From: Diphasiastrum complanatum
Taxonomy: Eukaryota > Streptophyta > Lycopodiopsida > Lycopodiales > Lycopodiaceae
Length of the DNA stretch: 64,000 bases
NCBI GenBank assembly: GCA_029204225.1
Contig: CM055108.1
Span: 24,028,749 to 24,092,748 of the forward strand
Reading direction: 5' to 3'
Every line of letters begins with the position of its first letter. Position 1 is the first letter of the stretch. A program made the position numbers and the translations under genes. This document shows positions 33,113-44,350 of the stretch, piece by piece. The notes under the pieces are model-generated. The model was not told where the DNA came from and made no database searches. It saw only the letters and a program-made list of their open reading frames with translations.

Positions 33113-34264
33113 ATACTAGCGGCCAATGATCTAGGTGGCGTCTTGTGATTGAGACGTGTGGATGATGCTCAGAGCGGTCGATTGATGATTGAAGACATTC
33201 AGAATGGAACATTGTATTGCTCTTTCTTTTGACATGTTGTTGACGTGGGTCGGATTTAAATCATGGCAGGTCCTGGGAGAGAACATCGCATCTAAGCTTG
33301 GGGTTCAGAGATAATCTCTAATCTATCTGTGGATCATCACCATTCATTATGTAGATCAGTAAAAAAGAAGGTCTATCTACAGGCAACAAACCACCAATAT
33401 TGTTGAGAAATAAAAAATCATCTATCTTGACTTTAGGCTTGTCACAAAGTTTTTACTATGTGAGTTTGTTGTTTCATAATGTAAATGCCAAATTTGGCCT
33501 AGAAGGAACTCGAGCTACACGGGTTCATCAAGTCTAGTTGGTAGTATACAACTTGCATATAGATTGTAGATTTAGAAATGTCAATATTATGCTTGTAGAA
33601 ACTCGTGGCATATCACATGCAATGGTTGTAAGTGATCCGTAGTGACTTGCAAGACATACACAAAGTGAAATGAACCCATGCATGGTGATTTGTACAATTC
33701 TAGTTGAAAAAATAACACTTGGTAAAAGTAGTAGAAATGCATGCATGAGAAGTGACAAATGTCACTGATACTCTAGTTTTCACTTTTAGATGTGGATGGA
33801 AGGTGGATGGATGTGGTTCTACCTTGAGCTACCTCAAACTCCATAAATATGTGTAGACATTCTCGTAATCTTTGATGAAGAACCAAGCTTTGAAGCTATT
33901 CCATGCCATTTTGGATCTACACTATCATTTGCTTGAATATTGCTCTCTCTTTCTCTCTCTAACTCAAGTTGAGGCTTATGCTCATGCATTATATTCTTGT
34001 ACTTTTTCTCTCTTGTTAATCAAAGCTATCATTCTTTGATTCTTAGCATGTAGATTGTGATTAAGCCATTAAATTCTATACTAGATCTTGGTATTCAATC
34101 TAGAATCGGTTTGTGTGCTAATCATAAATCTTAATAAGATCATCCACACTTGAGGATCACTTCCCACACGTGTGAACTTGCTAGAAATTTTGTCAAATAT
34201 GATGATATAGCCGACCTGACACTCGAAATATATATGCACCACCTACGGAGCTGACAGTGTATCT
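33113..34264. other. No gene recognised
   Basis: Short frames only. C/T-rich patch at 33942-33960. Confidence 0.3.
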
Positions 34265-34760
34265 ATCTAGATTCACACCACTGAGAGAAGCAAAGCCCAA
34301 TTAGTTTTTATAACTCTGCACATTTTTTCTAAAATGAACTTCGACGTCATCAGAAGATGTGTACAACTCGTGGAGTGAGGGGGCGAAGGCATCAATGGCA
34401 AACGCGCCTTGCCTCTCATGCAACAAAAAGACAATTTTTTTTCGGTTTCCATTGTAGGGCTGAACAACAACTACACACAAACTCCATTCCTCCCAAATCA
34501 TGACACACTGGTGTTTGAGATGATCTACCTACCTCAAACAAATTTTCTCGAGCATGCGTAGATGTAATTCTATCCACATATCTCTTCTTTGCGTAATACC
34601 TATGCCGCAACCTTAGAGTCCGCTCCGTTATGGACACTACCTCAGGGGTCATATAAGACGGGTTGCTACGCACTTCCTCTGGAGTAACGATAGCTACCGA
34701 TCTCGGACCACTCCTATCAAAATATCGCTTCCTTGCGTAATATCTACGTCGCAACCTTTA
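34265..34760 (-). pseudogene. Helitron Rep/helicase N-terminal region
   Basis: The minus-strand frame from 34754 has two copies of a basic motif (RRRYYARKRYFDR and RHRYYAKKRYVDR), then HDLGGMEFVCSCCSALQW. This is the zinc-binding block found near the start of plant Helitron proteins ('HDLG.M...C..C.A..W'). Overlapping frames continue it: CCMRGKARLPLMPSPP and VHFRKNVQSYKN, matching the 'C..GKV.LP....PP...L' and 'FR.NIR.YN' blocks. Two frameshifts in 500 bp. No Rep HUH motif follows. The element it began is cut off at 34265. Confidence 0.7.
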
Positions 34761-35580
34761 AACCCTCTCCATTCTAGACGTAGGGTTTTTTGTTAAGTTC
34801 CGTTTAGGTTTTTTGGTTAGCTTAGCTTAAACATCTTAGGTACTTAAGGTTAAGTCTACGATTACTCAAAGATGAAAATCTCATGATGATAGTGAGAGTG
34901 CGTATATGACAAAAACCTCTCGTATGTACGCCAATTGAATTGAAAAAAACATAATGCAACAACAAATTTATAATCTTTGTTTTAGGACATGGACAACAAA
35001 TCATTTGACAGATCATATTATAAAACTTGGGAGTACAACAGGCTATCTAACATTGCCTCTAAGGCACTAACATTTACAACACATACATTCCTATAAACAT
35101 CTGTGACATTGTTAACTAATAGATCTACATCTAACAAAAATCGCTTTTTTCGGGGATAAAAATGACCGCCCCTTTGTTGGAGTTGATAGAACTCCATGAA
35201 AATCATAATCAGCCACACAATAGTGATGTAGTACATCTTATCACCAAAACATAACTACTCCATCAAAACAAACGTTTTATGATTTACGACAATCTTCACC
35301 ATCTAGTAAACAAAAACTATGTCGACCAAACTATGCACCATAAATGCTTGTATGTAATAGTTTAGCAAAACTTTAGCATCTGCAAGAAGATAAACAACAT
35401 CAGCCACACCTACATGGGATAAAAATTGATACAATCTCCAAATTCGAAGGTACATTCTCCTAGGTGGAAGGTGTAGCAAAGCCTATGTTAAAAAAACAAT
35501 AATATTCACCAACTGCAAAAAAAACATTTACGTTTATTGGAATGTACATACATACGTATATACCTACACATACATATACA
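34761..35580. other. No gene recognised
   Basis: AT-rich. It may contain the 5' leader of the Helitron relic at 34265-34760. Confidence 0.3.
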
Positions 35581-35630
35581 CCCCCCCCCCCCCCCACACA
35601 CACACACACACACGCACACACACACACACA
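35581..35630. repeat. Poly-C followed by (CA)n
   Basis: C15 (35581-35595) then CA repeats with one CG. Confidence 0.95.
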
Positions 35631-36459
35631 GATACATATATTATGTTAGAATTGGCAAAAGCTAACTTGATCAAATCTTGTAAGTACCATAATGACTTGT
35701 ACCTATCATCATTAGAATGTGTGGAGCCTGTTCCCACGTGTGAAATCTATACCTAATTCATTTAGATAAATCATATAGGTTGTACATCTCATTTAATTTG
35801 GAAACTAGTGGTTAAATTGGCCAAAAACTAGTTTAGTACCATTCTAGTGGTAGATAATGCTACATCACATGGGTAGGAGTGATCTTCCACGTGTGAAATG
35901 TCAAGCATAAAGTTCAGATCCATTGTATATAGATTTCATTTGAGTCAAACGTCAAATCTCCTAAGTTATAGGAGTTATCTCCTAGATTATAGGAATCTAG
36001 AAGGTCAACACTGGCCACCAATGATGATGTGGCAAATTAGTAAAATCTTAGCCAAAGTGGATATGGATAAGCACTACGAGCTGTCTCACATGTGTTGGGT
36101 ATGGCTTAGAGATTATGAAGATTTTGTATATCATCCATGTGAGATCCATTTGAAGGCTAATGATGAGAAACATTGATTTGGGAGCAATTGTTTTCACTCT
36201 CTTAAGCAAGTCCTTTGTGGATGAATGCTTAGGAATTTTCAAGTAAACTTATTTGCTGTTAGCAGGCCGTACAATGGCTTTACTTCACACATGTGAAGCC
36301 TTTGGATCATTATTTTTGGTTGTTCGTGCTTGGATATATGGAAATTGTCAAATAGAAGCTAGATTTGGATTCTCGTTTTGATATAGATCAAGATTCCAAG
36401 CTTCCAATCACTATTATTGATCATTTGTAGATCAAATTGAGTCCATTACTCTGAAATTT
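35631..36459. other. No gene recognised
   Basis: An open frame 35898-36176 (+, 92 codons) shows no domain. Confidence 0.3.
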
Positions 36460-36900
36460 CACAATATATAGATACACATACACATACACATATACACAAA
36501 TATACACACACATACATACACACAAAAAAAGCACATTTATACATACATACATAAACATACATGTATACATATACACACATACATACATGAAGGCACACTC
36601 TAAAAGTCCAAACATAATCTCCGACACTAATCTTGAAGCACTTCCGAATATACAATGTTTTGAGTGCACCTGGCCACTCTTGACACAATCCTAAACCGAT
36701 CGTCATTGTCACTAATCAACACTCGTACACTTGCTACATTTCACACTCTCGATAGTGCCACATACAATTGACCATGACTAAATACGGGATGTGGCAAATA
36801 CAAACTAGTAGTTTTCATAGTTTGCCCTTGCACCTTGTTTATTGTCATGACAAAAGCCACTCTGATAGGAAATTGTACTCTCTGCAATTCAAACGACAGC
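36460..36900 (-). pseudogene. Helitron helicase C-terminus and 3' flank (left arm of inverted pair)
   Basis: The minus strand from 36900 encodes the end of a PIF1-type Helitron helicase: [19 protein letters not shown], then [21 protein letters not shown], then [12 protein letters not shown]. The known hallmark is '[10 protein letters not shown]...[16 protein letters not shown]'. One stop follows ALSRV. The coding part and about 200 bp of non-coding 3' text (tetranucleotide TATG repeats) are mirrored by the plus-strand copy at 37500-38018 and 44054-44110. Confidence 0.88.
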
Positions 36901-36999
36901 TGTGATGGAAGGTGGAGAAGCTGTAGCCATGAAATCTTGGAAACAATGTATGGGCATGGATACCTATCAGATATAGTAAATACCTATCAAAAATTCAGA

Positions 37000-37770
37000 A
37001 TTTAATGGGCTATTGTCCTTTATGTGGAGCAAAGAACGCCAAATTTAAAACCCAATCAATTTCAAACTTCTTTTTTTTGCAAGCTACGCGCGTTGTGTGT
37101 GAATTGATTTTGTTCACTTTCTCCGATATTGCACAATTTTACAGTCGTGCAATATTGATCCTATTGAACGAAAACGTGGATGAGATCAATTTGAAAGTTG
37201 TTGAGCACCTTCCTGGTGATGCTCGCATGTTTTATATTGTTGATAGCGTGGTTGACCGTGATGACACTGATGTGTACTCAGTAGAGTTTTTGAACAACTT
37301 ACAACCGAGTGGATGCCCTCCACATAAGCTGGTGTTGAAGGTTGGCATGATAGTGATGTTATTGCGGGGTCGATAGCATCGCACAAGGGATTATGTAGAT
37401 TGGACAAACAGGTCATAGATGCGGAGATAGTGACTGGGAAGTATATAGGGAGTAGAGTTCTCATTCCATGATCTCTTTAGTGCCGAGCAATTCGGATTTG
37501 TATTTGAATTGTAGAGTGTACAATTCCCTATCGGAGCGACTTTCGACATGACAATAAACAAGGCGCAAGGGCAGACTATGGACACTATTGGATTGTATTT
37601 GCCACGTCCCATATTTAGTCATGGTCAACTGTATGTGGCACTATCGAGAGTGCCAAATGCAGTAAATAAACGAGTGTTGATTAGTGACAACGACCACCGA
37701 TTTACCAATGTGGCAAGAGTGGCCAGGTGCACTCAATAACATTGTATATTCGGAAGTGCTTTAGTAGTTT
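37000..37770 (+). pseudogene. Helitron helicase C-terminal region (right arm of inverted pair)
   Basis: Frames on the plus strand encode AILILLNENVDEINLKVVEHLPGD and YSVEFLNNLQPSGCPPHKL, then LKVGMIVMLLR. After a frameshift and a stop come [38 protein letters not shown] and [13 protein letters not shown]. These are the last helicase blocks of plant Helitron proteins, better preserved than the left arm. It lacks the Rep domain and the helicase Walker motifs. The 3' flank continues to 38018, is split by Copia element C, and resumes at 44054. Confidence 0.9.
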
Positions 37771-37774
37771 GTTT

Positions 37775-37966
37775 GGAGTAAAGGTAAGGGTTAGAGTTAG
37801 GATTTTAGATTTTAGGCAGAGGTAAGATTTCAAAGTTAGATTTATGGATTGTAGACATGCAATAAGTTTATGGTTAGATGTTAGGGAACATAAGGATTCG
37901 GGTTTGGGTTAGGGTTAAGTATGGTAGGATAAGAGTGAAGGTTAGGTTAGTCTGTAGATTTTAGGA
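37775..37966. repeat. Degenerate TTAGGG-like insert
   Basis: Irregular repeats of GGTTAGGGTT, GGTTAGAGTTAGG and GGTTAGGTTAG. This block of about 190 bp is absent from the left Helitron arm, so it was added to the right arm or lost from the left. Confidence 0.55.
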
Positions 37967-38013
37967 TTAGTGTTGGAGATTATGTGTGGACTTTTAGAGC
38001 GTGCCTTCATGTA

Positions 38014-38018
38014 TGTAT
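38014..38018. repeat. Target-site duplication TGTAT, left (element C)
   Basis: TGTAT directly before the LTR; the same five bases follow the right LTR at 44049-44053. Confidence 0.95.
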
Positions 38019-38668
38019 TGTGAAAGATTTCAGATCCTTAAGATCCAATCTACTTGAATGATCTTTGGTTAGAAAGAGAAATACACTACCAATTTCACCA
38101 ATGTAGAAAAATCAGCATCTACACACAATTTGAGATGCAAACACTAATAGAACTTGATCAAACTTGAATGAAATGATTATGTACTGTTGCTGTCCGTACA
38201 AAACCAGCAAGCTACTGTATTTCACACGTGTGGATCCAAAAATAGCAAATATAGATCATTCTACACATAGAATTGCAAGCAATCACCAAGATAGTGCACC
38301 AATGGATAGTAGAACCCAAGAGAACCATGTATAAGCATGAAATGAGATAGAGAAGAGAGAAGATGACTCTCTCCACGAGTTACGTCCTTTTATAACAGGT
38401 CCAAACCCTATTTGGCCACTTCGCTTTCCCACCAAAATGCTAACCCTACCAATTTTGGGTCTAGATTCAATGTACCCAACTTATTCAAATTGAATCTACT
38501 CAAACTCGCATTCTATCTTTCCCACACTTTCAAAAAGTGTTTATTCAAATGAAATTTAGACTAATGAACTTTGAAAGGTCAACCTCTAAGTCTAAAACAA
38601 GTTTTGGCCTCAATATGCCAAATATGGAAATATTACAAAATGTGATGAAACTAGTTGAATCTTTCACA
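38019..38668 (-). repeat. 3' LTR of element C
   Basis: 650 bp, plus-strand TGTGAAAGATTTC...GAATCTTTCACA, with an 8-bp terminal inverted repeat TGTGAAAG/CTTTCACA. Confidence 0.97.
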
Positions 38669-38678
38669 CTCCCTCTTC
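38669..38678 (-). promoter_or_regulatory. Polypurine tract of element C
   Basis: The minus strand reads GAAGAGGGAG directly before the LTR start. It overlaps the last pol codons. Confidence 0.85.
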
Positions 38679-39245
38679 AACTAGTTTTAGCATAGACTTT
38701 GATAATACTCCAAGTGAAGTCCTATGCTTCATGAACAAGTCTTTTCCCAATGCTTTGGTGAAGATATCAGCTACACATTCCCTTGAAGACACATGTTGAA
38801 GCTCCACCTCCTTGCAATGACTCGCTCCCTCACAAAATGATATTGTATCTCAATATGCTTGCTCCTAGCATGAAAGATAGGATTGGATGCCATTTTTTGG
38901 GCTGATTGATTGTTACAAAAGATGATTGGGCTCTCTGAAAAATCCAGCAAGTGAAGATCCTTGATCATCCTCTTGATCCATACCATCTCCTTTGTGCAAT
39001 GTGTAAGAACTTTGTACTCGGCCTCACTAGATGACAATGAGATAGTGGCTTGTTTCTTTGACATCCATGATATAGCTCCATCACCTATGAAAATACAATA
39101 AGAACTAATGGATTTCCTATCCATTACATCTCCAACATAGTCCGAATCTAAAATCCAAAAAGAGTAGGTGATGATCCCTCATACAATATGCCAAAATCTC
39201 GAGTTCCAATGATGTACCTCAAAACTCGCTTTCCTAGCTTCCAAT
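38679..39245 (-). pseudogene. Element C RNase H end
   Basis: From 39245 the text resumes Copia sequence with HWKLGKRVLRYIIGTRDFG, a stop, then (frame from 39124) DRKSISSYCIFIGDGAISWMSKKQATISLSSSEAEYKVL, the RNase H catalytic region with SSSEAEY, and HARSKHIEIQYHFV. A frameshift leads into ECVADIFTKALGKDLF and the last residues overlapping the polypurine tract. The RNase H start and all of reverse transcriptase are missing upstream. Confidence 0.9.
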
Positions 39246-40316
39246 GCTCCTAGCATAGTTTTTGCCAATAGAACTTTGATCCATCATAAGAATGATCTTC
39301 TTCCTAAGAATAGATCTCCTTTCAATGATCATGTAATGTTCAAAATAGAAACAACCATAATTGATATAGAGAATAGTGTCCACTTGGGATGCTTCACTAT
39401 TTCTTACATCAATTTTACATGTAAAAATGTGACTAGAACATGAAGAATCAATTAGAATGTAAATGAAATGATTCCACCATGCTTCCAACTCTGAACTCTC
39501 TGGAAAAATACAGCAAACAAACAATAAATGTGAGTGATCAACTTTTGCTTGCATGTCTTCTCCTCCTTTGTGCTTTGTTGCCTTGTATCCACCATGATAC
39601 TCCATGAATGAGCCTCCATCTTCATCTTGCCACAAGAAACCATCAAACCTTGGAAATCCATGAGTAGGTGAGTACATTAATGATGCAAATCCAGCACCAC
39701 ATGACTCCATAAACCAAGTAGTTTGCACTAGTCCATCTTCAAGATCTACTTGACACAAGAAAATGACCATGAATTCACCAAAAACTGACAATCTCCAAGT
39801 ATTGGCACCAAGTAGCTCAACACTTGAGAACTTTGCCATGGATGAGTGACATAATGAACCTCCAATAGCTTCATTTCCATCAGCAAAATCAGCCAAGAAT
39901 GCTAGTACAAATCCAAGATCAAAACAATGCTCACCAATGTAGCTAGTTTTACCATATCTTGACAATTTGCACACATCCACATGAAATTGCTCAAACATGA
40001 GATAGAAAAAGTAAAGTAAAATTGAACAACACTTCCTTGCTGCTCCTTTGACCTTACTTGAGTCTTCAATATGCTGCAAAAACAGATCCATAACACCTTT
40101 GCCGATTACCTCTCCTTTGATGCTCTTGACTAGCTCCAAATTGCAAACTTCCCTTTTGACTAGTTGAAGCACTTTGAGATCAATTTCTTGATCTTCAACT
40201 TGATCATCAAAGTCATTGAAAAAACTTTGTTTTCCAGATCCAATACTTGATTTTACAGCAAGATAACATCCATCCACTTGCATAGCTCCATGTACACAAG
40301 AAGATCTTCCAAAAGA
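39246..40316 (-). other. Foreign open segment in place of reverse transcriptase
   Basis: About 1070 bp joined in frame to integrase. The 740-residue frame 41456-39234 reads through it without a stop for about 350 codons. None of the expected motifs (KTRLVVKGY, YVDD, GLKQAPRAWY) is present. The translation is rich in Phe, Ser and Cys, with hydrophobic stretches (CCSILLYFFYLMFEQF, FVLAFLADFADG) and an acidic patch (DDQVEDQEIDLK). I recognise no family. Text upstream of the join (EEEWIQAMDLEYQPLMKSGT) is normal Copia; text downstream (HWKLGKRVLRY) is RNase H leader. A captured gene fragment or a cryptic element-specific domain are both possible. Confidence 0.7.
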
Positions 40317-41456
40317 CGTTCCACTCTTCATAAGAGGTTGATACTCAAGATCCATTGCTTGGATCCACTCCTCTTCTTTCCTTGCTTGATCTACACTTGT
40401 AGGCTCATCCAAAGAGGTTAGAAAAGCAAAATAATTTCTAGAAACTACTTGCTTACCCTTTTGATCATATGTGAGCCTTGAAGGTACTTGTCTTTCTCTT
40501 GATGTTCTCCTTGGCTTTTGACTTGATGAAGGTTCATCATCACCACCATCCAAAGTAGGATCCTTCTCATCAACATCAAGAATGTTAGAACCATCTACTT
40601 TACCATCAATCATGCTTGAAGACACCTTTGGAATGTTTCCCTCATAAAAAATGACATCTCTACCAGCAATCACTTTGTTAGTAGAAGGAATGTAAACCTT
40701 GTAGGCTTTACTCACCTCACTATATCCAACAAAAATACCTCTTCTTGAAGATGGATCCTCCTTGGTCCTATCATCAAGAGTAATGTTGACATAGCATGTG
40801 CATCCAAAGGTTCTTAGAAAGTTGACACTCGGCCTCCTCTTGAATAGCATCTCAAAAGGTGTCCTTCCATCCAAAATAGCACTCGGCCACCTATTGCACA
40901 AGAAATTAGCACACAACAAAGCTTGATCCCAAAATGGTTTGTCAAGATTAGCACTTAACCTCATAGCTTTAGCACTTTCACATAAAGTCCTATTCTTCCT
41001 TTCAGCCACTCCATTTTGTTGTGGAGTCCTTGATGTTGTATACTCCCTCTTGATCCCATGCTCATCACAAAAGGCCTTGAACTTGTTAGATATGTACTCA
41101 TCACCATTGTCACCTCTCAAGCACTTGATCTTTGTGAAGAATTGGTTCTCCCTTGCATTCTTGAACTTGACAAAGACATCATACACTTCATCCTTGCTCT
41201 TTAGTAGATAGATCCAACAAAATCTACTAAACTCATCAATGAATGTTACATACATCTTAGCTCCACTATTGCTAATTGTAGTAAATCCATGAATATCCGA
41301 ATGTACAAGTTGAAAAGGCTTTGTAGATCTAGAAATAGATCTAGTATAAGGTAGTCTATGTGACTTAGACAAAGCACAAGACTCACAAACATGCTTGTCA
41401 TTACTTAAGGAGCTTGGAAGACCAATCGCAACCTTCTTCCTTGCCATTACCTCCAA
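40317..41456 (-). pseudogene. Element C integrase
   Basis: Start MEVMARKKVAIGLP, then the second half of the zinc-binding site (CESCALSKSHRLPY) and the catalytic core with VHSDIHG (first Asp), TFIDEFSRF, LRGDNGDEY (second Asp) and PQQNGVAERKNR (Glu). It goes on to FGCTCYVNI, GIFVGYSEVSKAYKVY, IAGRDVIFYE and the linker before reverse transcriptase. The D,D,E residues all look intact. A TGA at 41475-41477 replaces the Gly of 'HKRMGHL' and separates this frame from the protease frame. Confidence 0.92.
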
Positions 41457-41474
41457 TGACTTGAAGTTGAGGTG

Positions 41475-41927
41475 TCACATCCTTTTGTGCCAAACCTCTT
41501 GAATAGAAATTTGCTCCCTTGCAACACATCCAACTTGGTTAGCAATAACACAAGCATCAAGTTTGAACAACTTCCCTTGCCTTTTACCTTTTCCAATCAA
41601 GACATCCTTCCTTTTGGTCAAACAAGCATCTCCATCAAACTCCACCTGGAGGCCCTTACTTAGCGTTTGACTCACACTAAGCAAATTCTTGGTAATAGAT
41701 GGAATAAACGAGACATCCTCCAAATGAACATTCCTATTTGTAGAGAGAGAAATAGGAATTGTGCCAATCCCTTTGATTGCACACTCACCATCATTGGCCG
41801 TGTAGATCACCCTCTTGTCATCTCCATATGCCAACAAAGAAGTGAAGTACTCTTTGTGAAAGGTCATGTGTGAACTTGCTCCACTATCAATCCACCAAGG
41901 ATCTAGATCTCCATCATTAGCAAGCAT
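41475..41927 (-). pseudogene. Element C protease and gag-pre-integrase
   Basis: A 150-residue frame with DPWWIDSGASSHMTFHKEYF (catalytic DSGA), CAIKGIGTIPI, LEDVSFIPSITKNLLSVSQ and the first His of the integrase zinc site (VWHKRM) before the stop at 41475. It is one frameshift away from gag. Confidence 0.92.
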
Positions 41928-42799
41928 ACATGAAGAATCACAAAAGCATCATCATTTGCATCTTGCACATCCAAACCATCCTCATCAAGAGTAAGATTAC
42001 TTTGCTTGTCTCCTTGATCTCTCTTCTTCTTGTAGCACTCACTTGCAAAGTGTCCTTTGATGCCACAATAGAAGCACTTGAGCTTTGATCTATCCTTCTT
42101 TTTGCCACTTGAAGAAGCATCCACTTGATCTTTCCCTTTAGACCACTTGCTTTTGGTTTTGCCCTTGAATTTGCCCTTTGTGAACATAGCATCCTCTTGA
42201 AGTGTCGATGTAGATCCACCTCTTGCTTGAAGCCTATATTCCTCATTGATCAAGATCTCTTGAAGATCCATCAAACTTGGCAAAGTCTTTTGAATAGCAA
42301 TACTTTGAACAATGTTAGCATGAGCATCCAACAAGCCATTAAGAATCACTTGAATAAGCTCTCCTTCCTTAATGCTTTCATCTATGCAAGCTAACTCATC
42401 ATTCAATGCTTTCATTCTCAAAACAAAAGTACTTGGACTTTCTTCATTCTTTTGCAAACAAGAAAAGATTTGCCTTCTTAGAGTCAACACTCTAGAAGTA
42501 GACTTGGATTCATAAAGCTTCTTCAATGAATTCCAAGCTTCCAAAGATGATGTGCACTTACCAACTTCCTTGAGAAGTTCATTGGTAACATTCATCTTTA
42601 TCATGTGTAGAGCCTTCTTGGCCCTCTTGTCATTCCTCAATTGATCTTGTTGTGTTGCTGGTCTCTCCCCTAAACCTATAACAATATCGAAAACATCATT
42701 CATCTCAAGAAGTGACTCCATCCTCACTTTCCATAATGAATAGTTACTTGAGGTAAGCCTATCATTGGCTTCCAACATGACCCCAATTGAGGTTGCCAT
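41903..42799 (-). pseudogene. Element C gag
   Basis: 298 residues from the ATG at 42799: MATSIGVMLEANDRLTSSNY, LWKVRMESLLEMND, DKRAKKALHMIKMNVTNEL, the UBN2-type helices (LKKLYESKSTSRVLTLRRQI), a Lys/Ser-rich linker and one zinc knuckle CFYCGIKGHFASEC. The frame ends 24 bases into the protease region because of a frameshift near 41930-41945. Related copies: 20810-21035 and 22735-22960. Confidence 0.93.
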
Positions 42800-43386
42800 G
42801 TAGCAATGACCTGATCTTCTCTTTCAACCTGTTTCAATGCACAAAGCACTCCTTTGAACAACAACAAATGCTTTCAAAAGAAATCACCAAGATTTGAAAC
42901 TATCTCACAAATTCTCTTCTAGCACTTATCCAAGCAAATCAACACATAGAATCATGGAATCTTGATCAACCTTGATCTATCCTCAATCTAATGACTTTTG
43001 CCACTTCCTAAGATTGAAACACACTCAAATGAAGTCCAGCAACCTCACTATTTAGAGATCCAATCAAAATTAGGGTTTTGACAAAATCACAAAAAATTGA
43101 CTATTCCAAATCTACATGCAAATGCTGAAAATTTGATATGCAATCTATAAGCCACCACTTAGGCTGAACCAATGATCAAAAAATCGGCCAAATCCAGCAT
43201 GTGAATTCAAAAAACGGAATTGAACAAGTATATTGACCTATTTAGTGTTTTGATCTACAAAAGATCCAATTTACAAAAGCAAAAAATCCGATTTTGGTGT
43301 AGAATCCTCTCTAGCATGCTCTAGACTTGATATCTTCACCAAATCATTGATAGATATGATTTTCTCCTTCATAACCTGAAACACAA

Positions 43387-43398
43387 GCTCTGATACCA
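43387..43398 (-). promoter_or_regulatory. tRNA-iMet primer-binding site of element C
   Basis: Perfect GCTCTGATACCA abutting the 5' LTR. The leader 42800-43386 holds no gene. Confidence 0.95.
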
Positions 43399-44048
43399 TG
43401 TGAAAGATTTCAGATCCTTAAGATCCAATCTACTTGAATGATCTTTGGTTAGAAAGAGAAATACACTACCAATTTCACCAATGTAGAAAAATCAGCATCT
43501 ACACACAATTTGAGATGCAAACACTAATAGAACTTGATCAAACTTGAATGAAATGATTATGTACTGTTGCTGTCCGTACAAAACCAGCAAGCTACTGTAT
43601 TTCACATGTGTGGATCCAAAAATAGCAAATATAGATCATTCTACACAAAGAATTGCAAGCAATCACCAAGATAGTGCACCAATGGATAGTAGAACCCAAG
43701 AGAACTATGTATAAGCATGAAATGAGATAGAGAAGAGAGAAGATGACTCTCTCCACAAGTTACATACTTTTATAGCAGGTCCAAATCCTATTTGGCCACT
43801 TGGCTTTCCCACCAAAATGCTAACCCTACCAATTTTGGGTCTAGATTCAATGTACCCAACTTATTCAAATTGAATCTACTCAAACTCGCATTCTATCTTT
43901 CCCACACTTTCAAAAAGTGTTTATTCAAATGAAATTAAGACTAATGAACTTTGAAAAGTCAACCTCTAAGTCTAAAACAAGTTTTGGCCTCAATATGCCA
44001 AATATGGAAATATTACAAAATGTGATGAAACTAGTTGAATCTTTCACA
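43399..44048 (-). repeat. 5' LTR of element C
   Basis: 650 bp, partner of 38019-38668. An open frame at 43917-44126 crossing its end is fortuitous. Confidence 0.97.
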
Positions 44049-44053
44049 TGTAT
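44049..44053. repeat. Target-site duplication TGTAT, right (element C)
   Basis: Matches 38014-38018 exactly. Confidence 0.95.
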
Positions 44054-44350
44054 GTATGCATGTATGTGTATGTATGTATGTACAAATGTGCCTTTTGTGT
44101 ATATTTACAAAACATTCATCACATAAGATTTAGCTTGACAAAAAATTATAATGCCATGAAAGACAAAATATAGTAAAATAATTTTGCATAATCTATAAGC
44201 GTTTCAGAATGTAGCAATACATCCCGGTAAAAATCCGAAGAAGAAGGTATACTAACCTGCATCCATCCACAAGAAAAAACCCAGTTAGAACGAGGTGTAT
44301 TCTTTGGGAACTACATGTATCAATGCATACCCTCAGTTGTTATCCATGTC
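44054..44350 (+). mobile_element. Continuation of the right Helitron arm 3' flank
   Basis: GTATGTGTATGTATGTATGTAC, then AAATGTGCCTTTTGTGTATA, matches the reverse complement of 36490-36560 and so continues the Helitron flank interrupted by element C. 44250-44350 matches the reverse complement of 31470-31570. Confidence 0.7.

Larger units (their letters stand above)
38019..44048 (-). mobile_element. Copia element C, young, with reverse transcriptase replaced
   Basis: A complete minus-strand Ty1-copia insertion of 6030 bp: 5' LTR 43399-44048, primer-binding site 43387-43398, gag from 42799, protease, integrase, a 1.07-kb foreign open segment where reverse transcriptase should be, the end of RNase H, polypurine tract 38669-38678, 3' LTR 38019-38668 and a perfect 5-bp duplication. 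The LTRs are equal in length (650 bp) and differ at about 11 positions. It sits in the 3' flank of the right Helitron arm. It cannot encode reverse transcriptase, so its recent movement must have used enzymes from elsewhere. Confidence 0.95.

Noticed and set aside
2281..35630. CRISPR-like arrays from regular short repeats
   Set aside because: Units are contiguous minisatellites or microsatellites without unique spacers, in a eukaryotic genome.
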